From Dehalococcoidia bacterium (GTDB taxonomy: Bacteria > Chloroflexota > Dehalococcoidia > E44-bin15), in NCBI GenBank assembly GCA_035528575.1, contig DATKYK010000008.1, positions 1 through 61,497 on the forward strand: a stretch of DNA of 61,497 nt, written 5' to 3'. Shown here piece by piece: positions 51,437-59,976 of the stretch (positions are counted from its first letter, which is position 1; every line of letters begins with the position of its first letter). A program made the position numbers and the translations under genes. Under the pieces are notes generated by a model, which was not told where the DNA came from, searched no databases, and was given only the letters and a program-made list of their open reading frames with translations.

Positions 51437-53259
51437 AGCTTGAGCACCTCTACGAAGGCCTCGGGAGGCACCTCCACGCGTCCCACCATCTTCATGCGCT
51501 TCTTACCCGCAGCCTGCTTCCCCAGGAGCTTGCGCTTCCTGGTGATATCGCCCCCGTAGCACTTGGCGATGACGTCCTTGCGGTAGGGCTTGATATTCTC
51601 CCTGACGATGACCTTCTGCCCGATTGCCGCCTGAAGAGCGACCTCGAAACTCTGCCTGGGGATCAGCTTGCGCAGTTTATGTACCAGTGCCCTCCCCTGA
51701 CGATAGGCCCGCTCCTGTGGTATGATGAGTGAAAGGGCATCTACAGGCTGGTTGTTTAATAGTATCTCCAGCTTGACCAGCTTCGCTGGCAGATATGCAG
51801 CGAGTGTGTAGTCCATAGAAGCGTAGCCCTGTGTACGTGACTTGAGCTGGTCATAGAAATCGACGATGATCTCAGCGAGGGGGACATCGTACTGGAGCAG
51901 AACACGCAGAGTAGCGCCAGCGTCCCGAGACTCCGACACCTCCTTAGCGAAATACTCCATCCCACGATAATCGCCTCGCCGTTCCTTGAGTAGTTCCATC
52001 ACGCTGCCGATATACGTGACCGGGGTAATGATACTAACCGATATCCAGGGTTCCCTTAGCTCCGCGATCTCTCCCACTGGGGGCATCTTCGATGGGTTTG
52101 ATACAGCAATCTCGGTGCCGTCGTTTTTTGTGACCTCGTATTCGACGCTGGGGGCGGTAGCTAGCAGATCGAGCCCATACTCCCGCCGCAGCCGCTCCCT
52201 GACGATCTCCATATGGAGCAGCCCCAGGAATCCGCAGCGAAAGCCGAAGCCAAGTGCAGCGCTGGTCTCCGGCTCAAAGGAAAGGGAAGCGTCATTGAGA
52301 CTGAGCTTCTCTAGCCCCTCGCGAAGGTCATTGTAATCATCGCCCACCAGGGGGTAGAGGCCGGCAAAGACCATGGGCTTGATGGGGCGGTATTCGGGAA
52401 GCAGCTCCGCGGCACCCCCCTGGGCAAGGGTGATGGTATCGCCCACCGGGCACTCCGCAATGCTTTTGAGCCCGGTGGCCAGGTAACCCACCTCGCCGGT
52501 GCTGAGACGCGCCACCGGGGTTAGACCCGGCCTGAACACGCCGATCTCCAGGGCTTCAATGGGTCTCCCCCTGGACATCAGCCTGAGTTGCTCCCCTTTA
52601 GAGACTGCCCCATCGACCACCCGCAGATAGGCTATCACCCCCTTGTAGGGGTCGTACTTCGAGTCGAAGATGAGCGCGCGCAGTGGCCCCTCCGTCTCCC
52701 CTCCAGGGGGAGGGATCCTCTGTATGATAGCCTCGAGGATGTCTTTTATCCCGACCCCTTCCTTGGCTGAGGCGAAGATGACCTCGCTACCAGGGAAGCT
52801 GATGATACTCTCCAGCTCCCCGGCTACCTTCTCCGGCTGTGCATAGGGCAGATCGATCTTGTTGATTACAGGGATGAGCGCCAGTTTATGCTCCCGGGCG
52901 ATATAGACATTGGCGAGGGTTTGCGCCTGGATACCCTGAGCGGCATCCACCACAAGTATCGCCCCCTCGCAGGCGGCCAGGCTGCGCGAGACCTCATGGG
53001 TAAAATCGACGTGCCCTGGGGTATCGATAAGGTTGAGCTGGTACTCCGCGCCATCGGAGGCTATATAGCTCATCCTCACCGCCTGAGCCTTGATGGTGAT
53101 ACCCCGCTCTCGCTCCAGTTCCATCTGGTCGAGGAACTGCTCTCGCATCTCCCGCTTGCTGATGGTGCCGGTTAGCTCGAGCAGGCGGTCGGCCAGCGTG
53201 GACTTGCCGTGGTCGATGTGGGCTATGATGCAGAAGTTCCTGATGTGGCTCTGCTCCAT
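51433..53259 (-). CDS. lepA: Elongation factor 4 (LepA)
   Basis: LepA is the ribosome-associated GTPase EF4. G1 is [17 protein letters not shown]2 covers [13 protein letters not shown]3 is [12 protein letters not shown]4 NKIDLPYA, and the C-terminal LepA domain ends [20 protein letters not shown]. 608 residues, normal. The ATG at 53259 has no ribosome site. TAGGAT with extended TGC lies six bases upstream and a good -35 follows at 17 bases, so the message is probably leaderless. Confidence 0.97.
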   Translation of the reverse strand: MEQSHIRNFCIIAHIDHGKSTLADRLLELTGTISKREMREQFLDQMELERERGITIKAQAVRMSYIASDGAEYQLNLIDTPGHVDFTHEVSRSLAACEGAILVVDAAQGIQAQTLANVYIAREHKLALIPVINKIDLPYAQPEKVAGELESIISFPGSEVIFASAKEGVGIKDILEAIIQRIPPPGGETEGPLRALIFDSKYDPYKGVIAYLRVVDGAVSKGEQLRLMSRGRPIEALEIGVFRPGLTPVARLSTGEVGYLATGLKSIAECPVGDTITLAQGGAAELLPEYRPIKPMVFAGLYPLVGDDYNDLREGLEKLSLNDASLSFEPETSAALGFGFRCGFLGLLHMEIVRERLRREYGLDLLATAPSVEYEVTKNDGTEIAVSNPSKMPPVGEIAELREPWISVSIITPVTYIGSVMELLKERRGDYRGMEYFAKEVSESRDAGATLRVLLQYDVPLAEIIVDFYDQLKSRTQGYASMDYTLAAYLPAKLVKLEILLNNQPVDALSLIIPQERAYRQGRALVHKLRKLIPRQSFEVALQAAIGQKVIVRENIKPYRKDVIAKCYGGDITRKRKLLGKQAAGKKRMKMVGRVEVPPEAFVEVLKL

Positions 53260-53265
53260 GGTAGC

Positions 53266-53294
53266 ATCCTAGCATACAGCAGGGCTAATCTCAA
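53266..53294 (-). promoter_or_regulatory. Promoter of lepA, implying a leaderless transcript
   Basis: On the minus strand TTGAGA (53294 to 53289), 17 bases, TAGGAT (53271 to 53266) preceded by TGC. Six bases to the ATG. Confidence 0.65.
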
Positions 53295-53390
53295 GCTCTT
53301 CTGTTTAGCTAACCCTACAGTCGTAATTATGAAATCGGGCCGCTTTGCCAAAACCTCAAATTCTGCCAAACATAAGTCTAGGTGGGATAA

Positions 53391-53432
53391 ACAAAGAAGC
53401 CTTCCAGCACAGATGCCGGAAAGCTTCTTTGT
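53391..53432 (-). terminator. Terminator after membrane protein gene, unit 1
   Basis: ACAAAGAAGC (53391-53400) pairs perfectly with GCTTCTTTGT (53423-53432); inner CTTCC/GGAA extend it. It lies 29 bases after the stop at 53461 on the minus strand. The text gaagccttccagcac is shared with the hairpin at 54243-54269. Confidence 0.7.
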
Positions 53433-53460
53433 ACAAAAGCGCAGCGCTTGCTCTATCTGA

Positions 53461-53859
53461 TTACTTCTTGGCTGCCAAAATTCCTACAAGAGAGCCAAGA
53501 ACTATAAGAAGCGCTCCCGTTGCTGAGAATGCCATCTTGGACGGCGTTAAGAACATGGAAAGTACCGAGCCCTCGGCGGGTCCTACCCAACCCATAATCG
53601 AGTTTAACAGAATCCACAGCGCCACCAGAAAGGCGATAACGGCAAGCCCCATCTTAGCGCCCTTACCCTTTGCCGTAAGCCAGGCTACAGCAAACCCTAC
53701 GCTGAGGAGCGCTGGCCAGAGATGGGCATGGAACGTCGGGTTAATGGAGGTGTAGACTATCATGAGCATGCCGACGAACGCCAGGATGACAAAGACCAAC
53801 CCCATTATATTTACCACTATCTTTTTTATCGTATCTGGACCGACCATCGATTCTAACAT
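53461..53859 (-). CDS. Small membrane protein, duplication unit 1
   Basis: A 132-residue protein with four hydrophobic segments (about 12-35, 46-62, 70-90, 105-130). It has a short charged N-terminus (MLESMVGPDTIKK) and ends GSLVGILAAKK. No family recognised. GGAGGG(A) ribosome sites precede the ATG (ggagggaaaaggatg). Its C-terminus resembles that of the protein at 54302-54817 (SGLMGIMAARRA), and both are flanked by a shared hairpin on one side and a tRNA-Leu copy on the other. Confidence 0.7.
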   Translation of the reverse strand: MLESMVGPDTIKKIVVNIMGLVFVILAFVGMLMIVYTSINPTFHAHLWPALLSVGFAVAWLTAKGKGAKMGLAVIAFLVALWILLNSIMGWVGPAEGSVLSMFLTPSKMAFSATGALLIVLGSLVGILAAKK

Positions 53860-53949
53860 CCTTTTCCCTCCCTTTCAGTTTCTCTCGAGGTAACTGCCGG
53901 AGCCAGGTCACTGACCTGAAATATTTTTTCATATAATGTCACCTTTCGT

Positions 53950-54030
53950 GGGGAAGAGGAGATTCGAACTCCTACGCCCGAAGGCACATGATCCTAAGTC
54001 ATGCTCGTCTACCAGTTCCGACACTTCCCC
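53950..54030 (-). tRNA. tRNA-Leu (anticodon UAG)
   Basis: On the minus strand: acceptor GGGGAAG/CTTCCCC, anticodon arm CATGA-CTTAGGA-TCATG with anticodon TAG, a long variable arm with a TTCG loop, and T arm AGGAG-TTCGAAT-CTCCT. The CCA is not encoded. All stems are intact. Confidence 0.95.
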
Positions 54031-54242
54031 GTATCAACTGTCGAAGCTAAATCAGCCCGGCCTATATTAACGCGACCCTATCTCCTCGGCTAACTGAGGG
54101 GAGCGGCTGATGTGCGTTTCCTCCGTATCTACCACTATGTTGATAAGGCTCTGCGGGATCCTCGAACCGCACAATGGAATCCTAGCACAGTTCGAGGCCC
54201 TTCTCAAGTTTTTATTTCAAAGTGGATCAAGGGCCAATAAGA

Positions 54243-54269
54243 AGCCTTCCAGCACACGGCTGGAAGGCT
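54243..54269 (-). terminator. Terminator after membrane protein gene, unit 2
   Basis: AGCCTTCCAGC (54243-54253) pairs perfectly with GCTGGAAGGCT (54259-54269) around 5 bases, followed on the minus strand by TCTTATT. Same core as the hairpin of unit 1. Confidence 0.7.
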
Positions 54270-54301
54270 CTTTTCGGTCAATATCTTATAAGTATGCTCT
54301 A

Positions 54302-54817
54302 CTAGGCTCGGCGGGCGGCCATTATCCCCATGAGGCCGCTGACAAGGAAGAGCAGCGATCCGATTCCACCCATGGCGTAGGCGATTGCGGATGTAATCGT
54401 GGACTCGGTTAATCCGCCCAGTCCCGCTGTAATGTTCGCTACGGTTGTGATGTTCGCTAAGTCATTAGCAAACAGGTCCCAAAAGAGCTGATAACCATAC
54501 GTTACCGCATCGGCCTCGGCAGGATGGTGTATGTATGACGACCACCCATATAGCACTGCCAGCGAGTTATACAGCAAGAACACGAAGGCAGCCAGCGTGA
54601 TAAGAGCTATACCGTACCTAGCGATCTTGGGGGCATTGCGCCACAGGCACCACACGATGGCGCAGAACAACACCACAAGGGCTGTCGTGCAATAGGCCAG
54701 AAAGAAGGGCTTGTAGGTGGTCGCCACAATAATAAGAGCCCCTATCAGGGCAAAGATCCAATAACGTCCCCCCAAGCTACCCAACTGGCTTTTGATATCC
54801 TCCATCTTTTCAGCCAT
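54302..54817 (-). CDS. Small membrane protein, duplication unit 2
   Basis: A 171-residue protein with about four hydrophobic segments (about 19-33, 38-58, 66-90, 145-168). A charged N-terminus (MAEKMEDIKSQLGSLGGRY) precedes them, and a hydrophilic loop with YGYQLFWDLFANDL and threonine-rich text (TTVANITAGLGGLTESTIT) lies before the last segment. The end GSLLFLVSGLMGIMAARRA resembles that of the unit-1 protein. No family recognised. GAGGA lies upstream of the ATG. Confidence 0.7.
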   Translation of the reverse strand: MAEKMEDIKSQLGSLGGRYWIFALIGALIIVATTYKPFFLAYCTTALVVLFCAIVWCLWRNAPKIARYGIALITLAAFVFLLYNSLAVLYGWSSYIHHPAEADAVTYGYQLFWDLFANDLANITTVANITAGLGGLTESTITSAIAYAMGGIGSLLFLVSGLMGIMAARRA

Positions 54818-54920
54818 GTTTTATCCTCCTCAGTAAACTCCAAGAAAGCCATGCTTTTCTTGGTAGGATCTTAGTCAGGCCATTGGCCTGGGTCAATTAT
54901 GCCATAGGACCTCCTTTCCT

Positions 54921-55001
54921 GGGGAAGAGGAGATTCGGACCCCTACTCCCGAAGGCACGTGATCCTACGTCATGCCTATCTACCAGTTCCGACACTTCAC
55001 C
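54921..55001 (-). pseudogene. Degenerate tRNA-Leu copy
   Basis: Aligns base for base over 81 positions with the tRNA-Leu at 53950-54030, but with damage at key places. The acceptor is GGTGAAG/CTTCCCC (one mismatch), U33 before the anticodon is G (CGTAGGA loop), the anticodon stem CATGA/TCACG has a mismatch, and T55 of the T-loop is C. A functional leucine tRNA is unlikely. Confidence 0.8.
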
Positions 55002-55044
55002 ACTACCAAATTGTCAACGCCTGGAAATTCATAATTGGACTATG

Positions 55045-55265
55045 CTACACCGTTTCTTCGATTCTGTCAAGTAAGGGGCGGCTCTTTGTTATATTTACGT
55101 GGAAACAGCTACGAGATGGTACAAGCCCCAGCAGCATTTTTCTCCAGTAGACCTCCACATTCCTTATGCCATATGAGTTGCGCTTCAGCATCTTTATCTT
55201 GGTGTTACATCCCTCGGTATACCCATTGGTCGTCCGGTTACCTAAGTGATTTAAAATGGGCTCCC
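55045..55265 (-). pseudogene. ISL3-family transposase, C-terminal relic
   Basis: On the minus strand the frame up to the TAG at 55045 reads NRTTNGYTEGCNTKIKMLKR and then NSYGIRNVEVYWRKMLLG. This is the conserved C-terminal block of ISL3-type DDE transposases. About 73 residues remain, and there is no start. It lies against, and probably interrupts, the surface-protein relic to its right. The junction is near 55265. Confidence 0.75.
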
Positions 55266-55694
55266 TCCATAGCTTTTGGTAGTGAATCCGCTGATGAGCG
55301 AGGCGAACCCGCTATTGGTAGCCACACTCCACTCATAGGTATAAGAACCCATATCAGTCCATACCAGGTGAACGGTCGCCACGTCATAGAAGATTGTGCC
55401 TGTATCGGTGGCAAGGTTTACTGGTGAAAGGAGCGTAATAGTTGAAGGGTGGATAGGTGTCAGCGTAGGCGTAGGAGTAGGTTTTAGCGTAGGTGCAGTG
55501 GTAGCCGTAGGCTTTGTAGTAGGTGTAGGTGTAAGAGTGATCTCTTTTTCAGGCCATCCTGTGACTGCTAGTGTAACTAGCGCAGTTAAAACTGGAAGGA
55601 AAAAGAGGAGGGCGTCTACCCGATCTGAATATGAAGATGCTTGAATAAATAATCCCGGACAATTGATGAAGAAAGCGATAGAAGATGCCAGGAG
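55251..55694 (-). pseudogene. Decayed surface/secreted protein with Pro-Thr linker
   Basis: A minus-strand frame open from 55694 to the TAA at 55251 has no start codon. It reads a hydrophobic segment (ALLFFLPVLTALVTLAVTGW), a Pro/Thr linker of TPTPTTKPTATT type (about 30 residues), then an Ig/fibronectin-like stretch (ITLLSPVNLATDTGTI, VHLVWTDMGSYTYEWSVA). The last residues come from the ISL3 relic. It looks like the first part of an anchored extracellular protein truncated by the IS. The plus-strand valine-glycine-rich ORF at 55396-55644 is its antisense shadow. Confidence 0.6.
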
Positions 55695-55731
55695 TTAAGC
55701 GGAGTGTTAAGCGAAAAAGAAAAACAAGATG

Positions 55732-55803
55732 TGAGCCGCCAGGGACTCGAACCCTGAACCTACTGATTAAGAGTCAGTTGCTCTTCCATTGAGCTAGCGG
55801 CCC
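55732..55803 (-). tRNA. tRNA-Lys (anticodon CUU)
   Basis: On the minus strand: acceptor GGGCCGC/GCGGCTC with one G-T pair, D arm with AGCTCAATGG, anticodon arm ACTGA-CTCTTAA-TCAGT (CTT), T arm CAGGG-TTCGAGT-CCCTG. CCA not encoded. Confidence 0.95.
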
Positions 55804-55841
55804 AGTGGCAGAAAACACCATAGCATCTCCATATTGCAAAG

Positions 55842-56027
55842 TCAAGACTGGGAAGAGAGAACCCCACCGATAGCCCAGTTCTCCCTTGCCACATCCTCGA
55901 ATATCACGGTAGTTGCCTCCGGGGTGGTGTGCGCGATGGTAACAATCGCCTCGGTTATCACCCTGGCAAGCTCCGCCTTCTGAGATTTGGTCCTGCCTTG
56001 CCACATCTCCACCCGAACAATGGGCAT
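55842..56027 (-). CDS. 4-oxalocrotonate tautomerase family protein
   Basis: A 61-residue tautomerase monomer. The start Met is followed by Pro (MPIVRVEMWQGRT), the catalytic N-terminal proline of the family. KSQKAELARVITEAIV, then VIFEDVARENWAIGG, with the late Arg/Trp positions seen in 4-OT. The ATG at 56027 has a very strong GGAGGTGAT site; a start nine bases earlier would mask the proline and is rejected. The substrate is unknown; many small family members have unassigned functions. Confidence 0.88.
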   Translation of the reverse strand: MPIVRVEMWQGRTKSQKAELARVITEAIVTIAHTTPEATTVIFEDVARENWAIGGVLSSQS

Positions 56028-56096
56028 TCCTATCACCTCCTCTTGCTAAGATTTTCCTGCCGTAGTATATTAATTTAGGCTACTGTGGAGTTTAAT

Positions 56097-56261
56097 ATGG
56101 GTCCCAGCCTCTGGCATCGAATCAAGCTCAGGTTTAAGAAAGCACAGGGGAAGAATATCTTCCTCTGCGATAGCTGCAAGTGGGACTGGCGAAGCACCTG
56201 CCACCGCCCCGAGCGTCCCAATGCAACCTGGTGCACCGACTACGATAAACGGGGCAAGTAG
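56097..56261 (+). CDS. Small four-cysteine (zinc-ribbon-like) protein, 54 aa
   Basis: ATG at 56097 behind GTGGAG. After a basic N-terminus (HRIKLRFKKAQGKNIF) come LCDSCKWDWRSTCHRPERPN and ATWCTDYDKRGK, giving C-x2-C-x8-C-x10-C. It probably binds one metal ion. It is too short for a family call, but the Cys arrangement and ribosome site make it a likely gene. It is convergent with the phosphoesterase; the two stop codons abut (56261/56262). Confidence 0.65.
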   Translation: MGPSLWHRIKLRFKKAQGKNIFLCDSCKWDWRSTCHRPERPNATWCTDYDKRGK

Positions 56262-56987
56262 TTACCAGCCATGGCTGAGCCGCGTCACCAGGAAGGTTGG
56301 TAGCTCCTTTTGCACCATCCTCTCTTGAGTATCCGCGATGTCGTAATCGATGCGATAATAATAGATTACCTTGTCCCCTTCGTCATAGATAGCATATGCC
56401 GCGCGCGGGTCTCCATCGCGTGGCTGACCGACGCTGCCGGGATTAATGATCAGGCGGTTTTCTCCCAGCCTCAGCGATTCGGGCATGTCCTTGAGCAGGC
56501 AGGTTTCGCCGACATGCTCAAAGACTAGGGGGACATGGGAATGTCCGATGAGGCAGTACCTGGTCTTAAAAGAGCGGAAGTTATCCCTGGCGCTTTTCTC
56601 CGATAGCACGTATTCCCAGATTGGATCGCGCGGGCTTCCATGGGCAATGGTGAAATCACGATGAGTTAGCGTCAGGGGAAGGCTCTCCAGGTATTTTACA
56701 TCCTCAGCGCTTAACTGCTCGCCGGTCCAGCGGCATGCCTGGGCGGCATCCGGGTTGAAATCCGAAATATCAACCTTGCCAATGGCAGCCCAGTCATGAT
56801 TTCCGGCAACACAGAGGTGAGGACGGTTACGGAGCAGCGCAATGCAGGCTGAAGGGTCAGGTCCGTAACCAACGACATCGCCCAGGCACCAAAGCTCCTC
56901 CACTCCACCCTTTTCTGTGATGTCCTGGAGCACTGCCTCAAAGGCGGCCAGGTTTCCGTGAATGTCTGCCAGGAGCGCATACCGCAT
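56262..56987 (-). CDS. Calcineurin-like metallophosphoesterase (YfcE/MJ0936-like)
   Basis: A 241-residue phosphoesterase. Metal ligands: ADIHGNL (D, H), LGDVVGYGPDP, AGNHDWAA, AHGSPRDP, GHSHVP. The closing NPGSVGQPRDGDPRA is typical of the bacterial phosphodiesterase subgroup. The substrate is unknown. The ATG at 56987 lies nine bases after TATATT preceded by TGG (56997-57005 region on minus); GAGAGGAG directly abuts the ATG, too close for a normal ribosome site, so it may be leaderless. It is divergent from thiL. Confidence 0.92.
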   Translation of the reverse strand: MRYALLADIHGNLAAFEAVLQDITEKGGVEELWCLGDVVGYGPDPSACIALLRNRPHLCVAGNHDWAAIGKVDISDFNPDAAQACRWTGEQLSAEDVKYLESLPLTLTHRDFTIAHGSPRDPIWEYVLSEKSARDNFRSFKTRYCLIGHSHVPLVFEHVGETCLLKDMPESLRLGENRLIINPGSVGQPRDGDPRAAYAIYDEGDKVIYYYRIDYDIADTQERMVQKELPTFLVTRLSHGW

Positions 56988-57046
56988 CTCCTCTCAAATA
57001 TACCAGCTTTTATCGATCTTGGCTAGATAAGTCAGGCCAGAGCGGG

Positions 57047-57052
57047 TATAAT
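57047..57052 (+). promoter_or_regulatory. -10 box placing the thiL transcript start at its ATG
   Basis: TATAAT (57047-57052) lies six bases before the ATG at 57059, so the transcript should start on or beside the A of the start codon. The -35 is weak. Confidence 0.6.
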
Positions 57053-57058
57053 CGTGAT

Positions 57059-58060
57059 ATGAAAGTCTCAGAGTTGGGGGAGTTTGGGCTTATTGAGCTC
57101 CTGGCCAAAATTGTGGGGCAACCAAAGGGCAAGCAGGTGCTCATCGGTATCGGTGACGATGCTGCCTGCTGGCGCACCGGGGTCTCCACACAGATTGCCA
57201 CCAGCGACTCCCTGATCCAGGATATCCATTTTACCCTGAGCACCACCACCTGGCGGGAGCTGGGATGGAAGGCGCTTGCGGTGAACCTGAGCGATATCGC
57301 CGCTATGGGTGGCCTTCCCCAGTATACCCTGGTGTCGCTGGGGCTGCCCGGAGATATCGAGGTAGCGAGCGTCGCAGAGCTCTACGAAGGGATAGAGGAG
57401 CTGGCGCGCCTTTTCGATGTGTCCATCGTGGGTGGGGATTCGGTCGGTGCACCGGTGGTAATGGTGAGCCTGGCGGTGGTGGGCAAGGCTCAAAAAAACC
57501 AGAGCGTCCTCACCCGCTCAGCAGCGGTTCCCGGGGAACTGATTGCGGTAACGGGATATCTGGGTGCATCTGCGGCGGGGCTGGCAATACTCCAGGGAGT
57601 ACTCGAGCTTTACCTGAAAGACGAGGAGACTGTGGGCACGCTCAGGGAGGCACACCTGAGACCACATCCCCGCGTCGTGGAGGGGCAGGCCCTGGCACGC
57701 CACGGGGTTAAGGCTGCAATTGACCTGAGCGATGGGCTGGTAGGTGACCTTGGCAGGTTATGTAAAGCAAGTGGGGTGGGTGCACGGCTATTTACCTCCC
57801 AGATCCCTGTTCACCCTTTGGTTCGAAACTCCTTCGGGGGCGATGCCATACAGCTGGCCCTATCAGGGGGAGAGGACTATGAGCTTCTTTTCACTGCCCG
57901 TAGCGAGGTTATCGACAGGGTGAGGGGGGCGATTGCCTGCCCGGTGACGGTGATCGGCGAGACCGTTGCGGAGCCAGAGATGGTTAAGGTTATCGATGAA
58001 CATGGGAACGAGTTGAGCGTTGAGAAGGCTGGCTGGGAGCACTTCGTAAAGGGAAGATGA
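57059..58060 (+). CDS. thiL: Thiamine-monophosphate kinase
   Basis: ThiL phosphorylates thiamine phosphate to the active diphosphate. AIRS-like fold with GEFGLIELLAK at the start, IGIGDDAACWR (metal and substrate Asps), ATSDSLIQDIHFTL, WRELGWKALAVNLSDIAAMGG, SIVGGDSVGAP and AIDLSDGLVGDLGRLCKASG, then LSGGEDYELLFT. 333 residues. No ribosome site. It overlaps tsaE by four bases (ATGA) and starts a four-gene operon. No TPP riboswitch is present. Confidence 0.95.
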   Translation: MKVSELGEFGLIELLAKIVGQPKGKQVLIGIGDDAACWRTGVSTQIATSDSLIQDIHFTLSTTTWRELGWKALAVNLSDIAAMGGLPQYTLVSLGLPGDIEVASVAELYEGIEELARLFDVSIVGGDSVGAPVVMVSLAVVGKAQKNQSVLTRSAAVPGELIAVTGYLGASAAGLAILQGVLELYLKDEETVGTLREAHLRPHPRVVEGQALARHGVKAAIDLSDGLVGDLGRLCKASGVGARLFTSQIPVHPLVRNSFGGDAIQLALSGGEDYELLFTARSEVIDRVRGAIACPVTVIGETVAEPEMVKVIDEHGNELSVEKAGWEHFVKGR

Positions 58061-58581
58061 GGAAGATTAGTAGCTTGAAAAAGGGGGCATTGACGCACTT
58101 TTATAGCGAGAGCCCGGAGGAGACACAGAGTCTCGGTGAGGAGCTGGGGAGGCTATCACAGGCAGGAGATCTGTTTCTGCTCGTTGGTGGACTGGGGGCA
58201 GGCAAGACCTGTCTCACCCAGGGCATCGCCTGGGGGCTGGGCATCACGGGCTATGCCACCAGCCCCTCCTTTGTGGTAATCAATCAGTATCAAGGGAGAC
58301 TTACACTGTATCATGTCGACCTTTACCGCCTGGACAGCATCGATGAGGTCGTTGAGCTCGGAATGGACGATTATCTATACGGTAGCGGTGTTTGCGTGGT
58401 GGAGTGGGCGGAGAAGGCGGTGGGGGTGCTTCCCCAAGAGTATCTATTGGTGGAGATAAGCCTCCTCTCGGATACAAGCCGCAATCTGGTTCTGAATCCC
58501 AGCGGAGAGCGCTATATCGAGATGCTTTCCTGGCTTAAACCAAGACCGAAAAGTGCGAAAAGAAAAAGGTCTCAGAGTTGA
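58057..58581 (+). CDS. tsaE: tRNA threonylcarbamoyladenosine biosynthesis ATPase TsaE
   Basis: TsaE is the P-loop ATPase that regulates t6A formation with TsaB and TsaD. The Walker A is VGGLGAGKTCLTQGIA (near residue 47), then YATSPSFVVINQYQG and LYHVDLYRL with the conserved Asp, and VCVVEWAEKA. 174 residues, with a basic tail (PRPKSAKRKRSQS). ATGA overlap with thiL; tsaB follows 48 bases later. Confidence 0.94.
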   Translation: MRKISSLKKGALTHFYSESPEETQSLGEELGRLSQAGDLFLLVGGLGAGKTCLTQGIAWGLGITGYATSPSFVVINQYQGRLTLYHVDLYRLDSIDEVVELGMDDYLYGSGVCVVEWAEKAVGVLPQEYLLVEISLLSDTSRNLVLNPSGERYIEMLSWLKPRPKSAKRKRSQS

Positions 58582-58629
58582 TGGTATAGCCAGTGCCCAA
58601 AGCAAAGCCGATCAAGTAAAAGTGTAAAA

Positions 58630-59346
58630 ATGGAGCTTGCAATAGATACCGCTACGGAGATTGCCAGCATAGCCCTATCCAGCGAGGGTAAGGTGGAGGC
58701 GGAGATGAGCTGGCCTTCAGGGCAGAATCACACGGTAGAGCTAATCCCCAACCTGCTTCACCTGCTCCGTCAGGCTAAGATAGAGCCTGGGGGGGAGACG
58801 GGGGGTGTGTGGAGAGATAAGATCCAGGCTATCATCGTATCCAAAGGGCCGGGCAGCTTCAACGGCTTGCGTGTCGGGTTCGCCACGGCGAAGGGACTGG
58901 CCTTCGCACTGGACATACCCATGGTGAGCGTCGGGACGCTGGAGGTGGAGGCCTACCCCCACGCCCCGACTGGTCTCCCCGTATGCCCGGTACAGGATGT
59001 GGGGCGCGGCGAGATCGCAACTGCGCTGTATCAGGTGGAGGACGGCGAGTGGCGCCAGCTTGTCGAGGAGTATATCACTACTGTGGATAAGCTCTGCGAA
59101 AAGACTAGCTCGAAGACTGTCTTCTGCGGACGTTTTTCGGAGAGGTCGTCTGATATCGCCCGGCGCATCGAGGAGATGATGGGGGAGAAAGCTGTAATAT
59201 TGGATAACACATTCTGCCGCGCTGGATTTCTGGCGGAGCTGGGCTGGAAGAGGCTTGAGAGGGGTGAGCGCGACGATGTTGCTACTGTTCAACCGCTGTA
59301 CCTACGCCGTCCTGCCATCACCAAGCCGAAGAAGGGGAAGAGATGA
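58630..59346 (+). CDS. tsaB: tRNA threonylcarbamoyladenosine biosynthesis protein TsaB
   Basis: TsaB is the ASKHA-fold partner of TsaD. Motifs: LAIDTATEIASIALS, then HTVELIPNLLHLL, IVSKGPGSFNGLRVGFATAKGLAF and SVGTLEVEA. The active-site metal motif of TsaD is absent, as expected for TsaB. 238 residues, ending in a basic tail (ITKPKKGKR). It overlaps the thioesterase by four bases (ATGA). TsaD is not in this window. Confidence 0.94.
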   Translation: MELAIDTATEIASIALSSEGKVEAEMSWPSGQNHTVELIPNLLHLLRQAKIEPGGETGGVWRDKIQAIIVSKGPGSFNGLRVGFATAKGLAFALDIPMVSVGTLEVEAYPHAPTGLPVCPVQDVGRGEIATALYQVEDGEWRQLVEEYITTVDKLCEKTSSKTVFCGRFSERSSDIARRIEEMMGEKAVILDNTFCRAGFLAELGWKRLERGERDDVATVQPLYLRRPAITKPKKGKR

Positions 59347-59768
59347 GCATATGGAAAGATATGGCATTATGGGATACCAAAGACGTACCCATGTGTTTTG
59401 GCTGCGGCCGCGATAACACCATCGGGCTAAAGCTTGACTTCCACCAAGAGGGGGAAAGCGTTAGAGCGGAATTCATCCCAGGTGAGCTGTATCAAGGATG
59501 GCCCGGAGTCGTTCACGGCGGCCTCATATGCACAATGCTTGATGAGGTTATAGGCTATGCTGCTGGTTACCAGGGCCTGTATGCTGTTACGGTCAAGATG
59601 GAGGTGTGCTACAGAAAACCTGCCATGATTGGTCAGCGGCTGCTCCTCTGCGCTGGGGTAAAATCTGTAAGTGGGCGGACTGTCGTGTGCGATGGCGAGA
59701 TACGGTTGGAAGACGGCACGCTTATAGCGGAGGCACACTCTGAATTGCGTATAATTAGGACTGACTAG
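59343..59768 (+). CDS. PaaI-like hotdog thioesterase
   Basis: A 141-residue single hotdog domain. The key helix region GWPGVVHGGLICTMLDEVIG (near residues 53-72) carries the HGG and Asp/Glu typical of PaaI/4HBT-like acyl-CoA thioesterases. The N-terminus has MCFGCGRDNTIGLKL, the CFxCG pattern common in one bacterial subgroup. Substrate unknown. It is coupled to tsaB by an ATGA overlap. Confidence 0.88.
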   Translation: MSIWKDMALWDTKDVPMCFGCGRDNTIGLKLDFHQEGESVRAEFIPGELYQGWPGVVHGGLICTMLDEVIGYAAGYQGLYAVTVKMEVCYRKPAMIGQRLLLCAGVKSVSGRTVVCDGEIRLEDGTLIAEAHSELRIIRTD

Positions 59769-59835
59769 GAGATTGCCATCATGCAGCTGTTCCACCTGTG
59801 CCGATTGGCAATCATTAAAAACGAAGGTGAAGAAA

Positions 59836-59976
59836 ATGACAGTGTTAGAGGATGGCACCTCGGTAGCAGAAGGCAAAGCAGTGATGTATATTGTGAAGGA
59901 GGCCTGGCAGGTGGGTAAAGCCGCAAATTTATTTTGGACAGGCTATCTAGGTAAAAGTCAAGAGGATCCGAGATGA
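59836..59976 (+). CDS. Small protein of 46 aa coupled to the radical SAM gene
   Basis: ATG at 59836 behind GAAGGTGAAG opens a 46-codon frame (MTVLEDGTSVAEGKAVMYIV and onward). It has a mixed composition with a central hydrophobic stretch and ends GKSQEDPR. Its TGA (59974-59976) overlaps the ATG of the radical SAM gene (59973), a coupling arrangement. A TTG 21 codons upstream would add a Cys-rich head (PSCSCSTCADW) but has no spaced ribosome site. No family recognised. Confidence 0.45.
   Translation: MTVLEDGTSVAEGKAVMYIVKEAWQVGKAANLFWTGYLGKSQEDPR

Noticed and set aside
55396-55644. Val/Gly-repeat plus-strand ORF of 82 codons
   Set aside because: Antisense of a Pro/Thr linker on the minus strand; repeat-driven open frame.
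57000-57058. TPP riboswitch before thiL
   Set aside because: The -10 box lies six bases before the ATG, so there is no leader.
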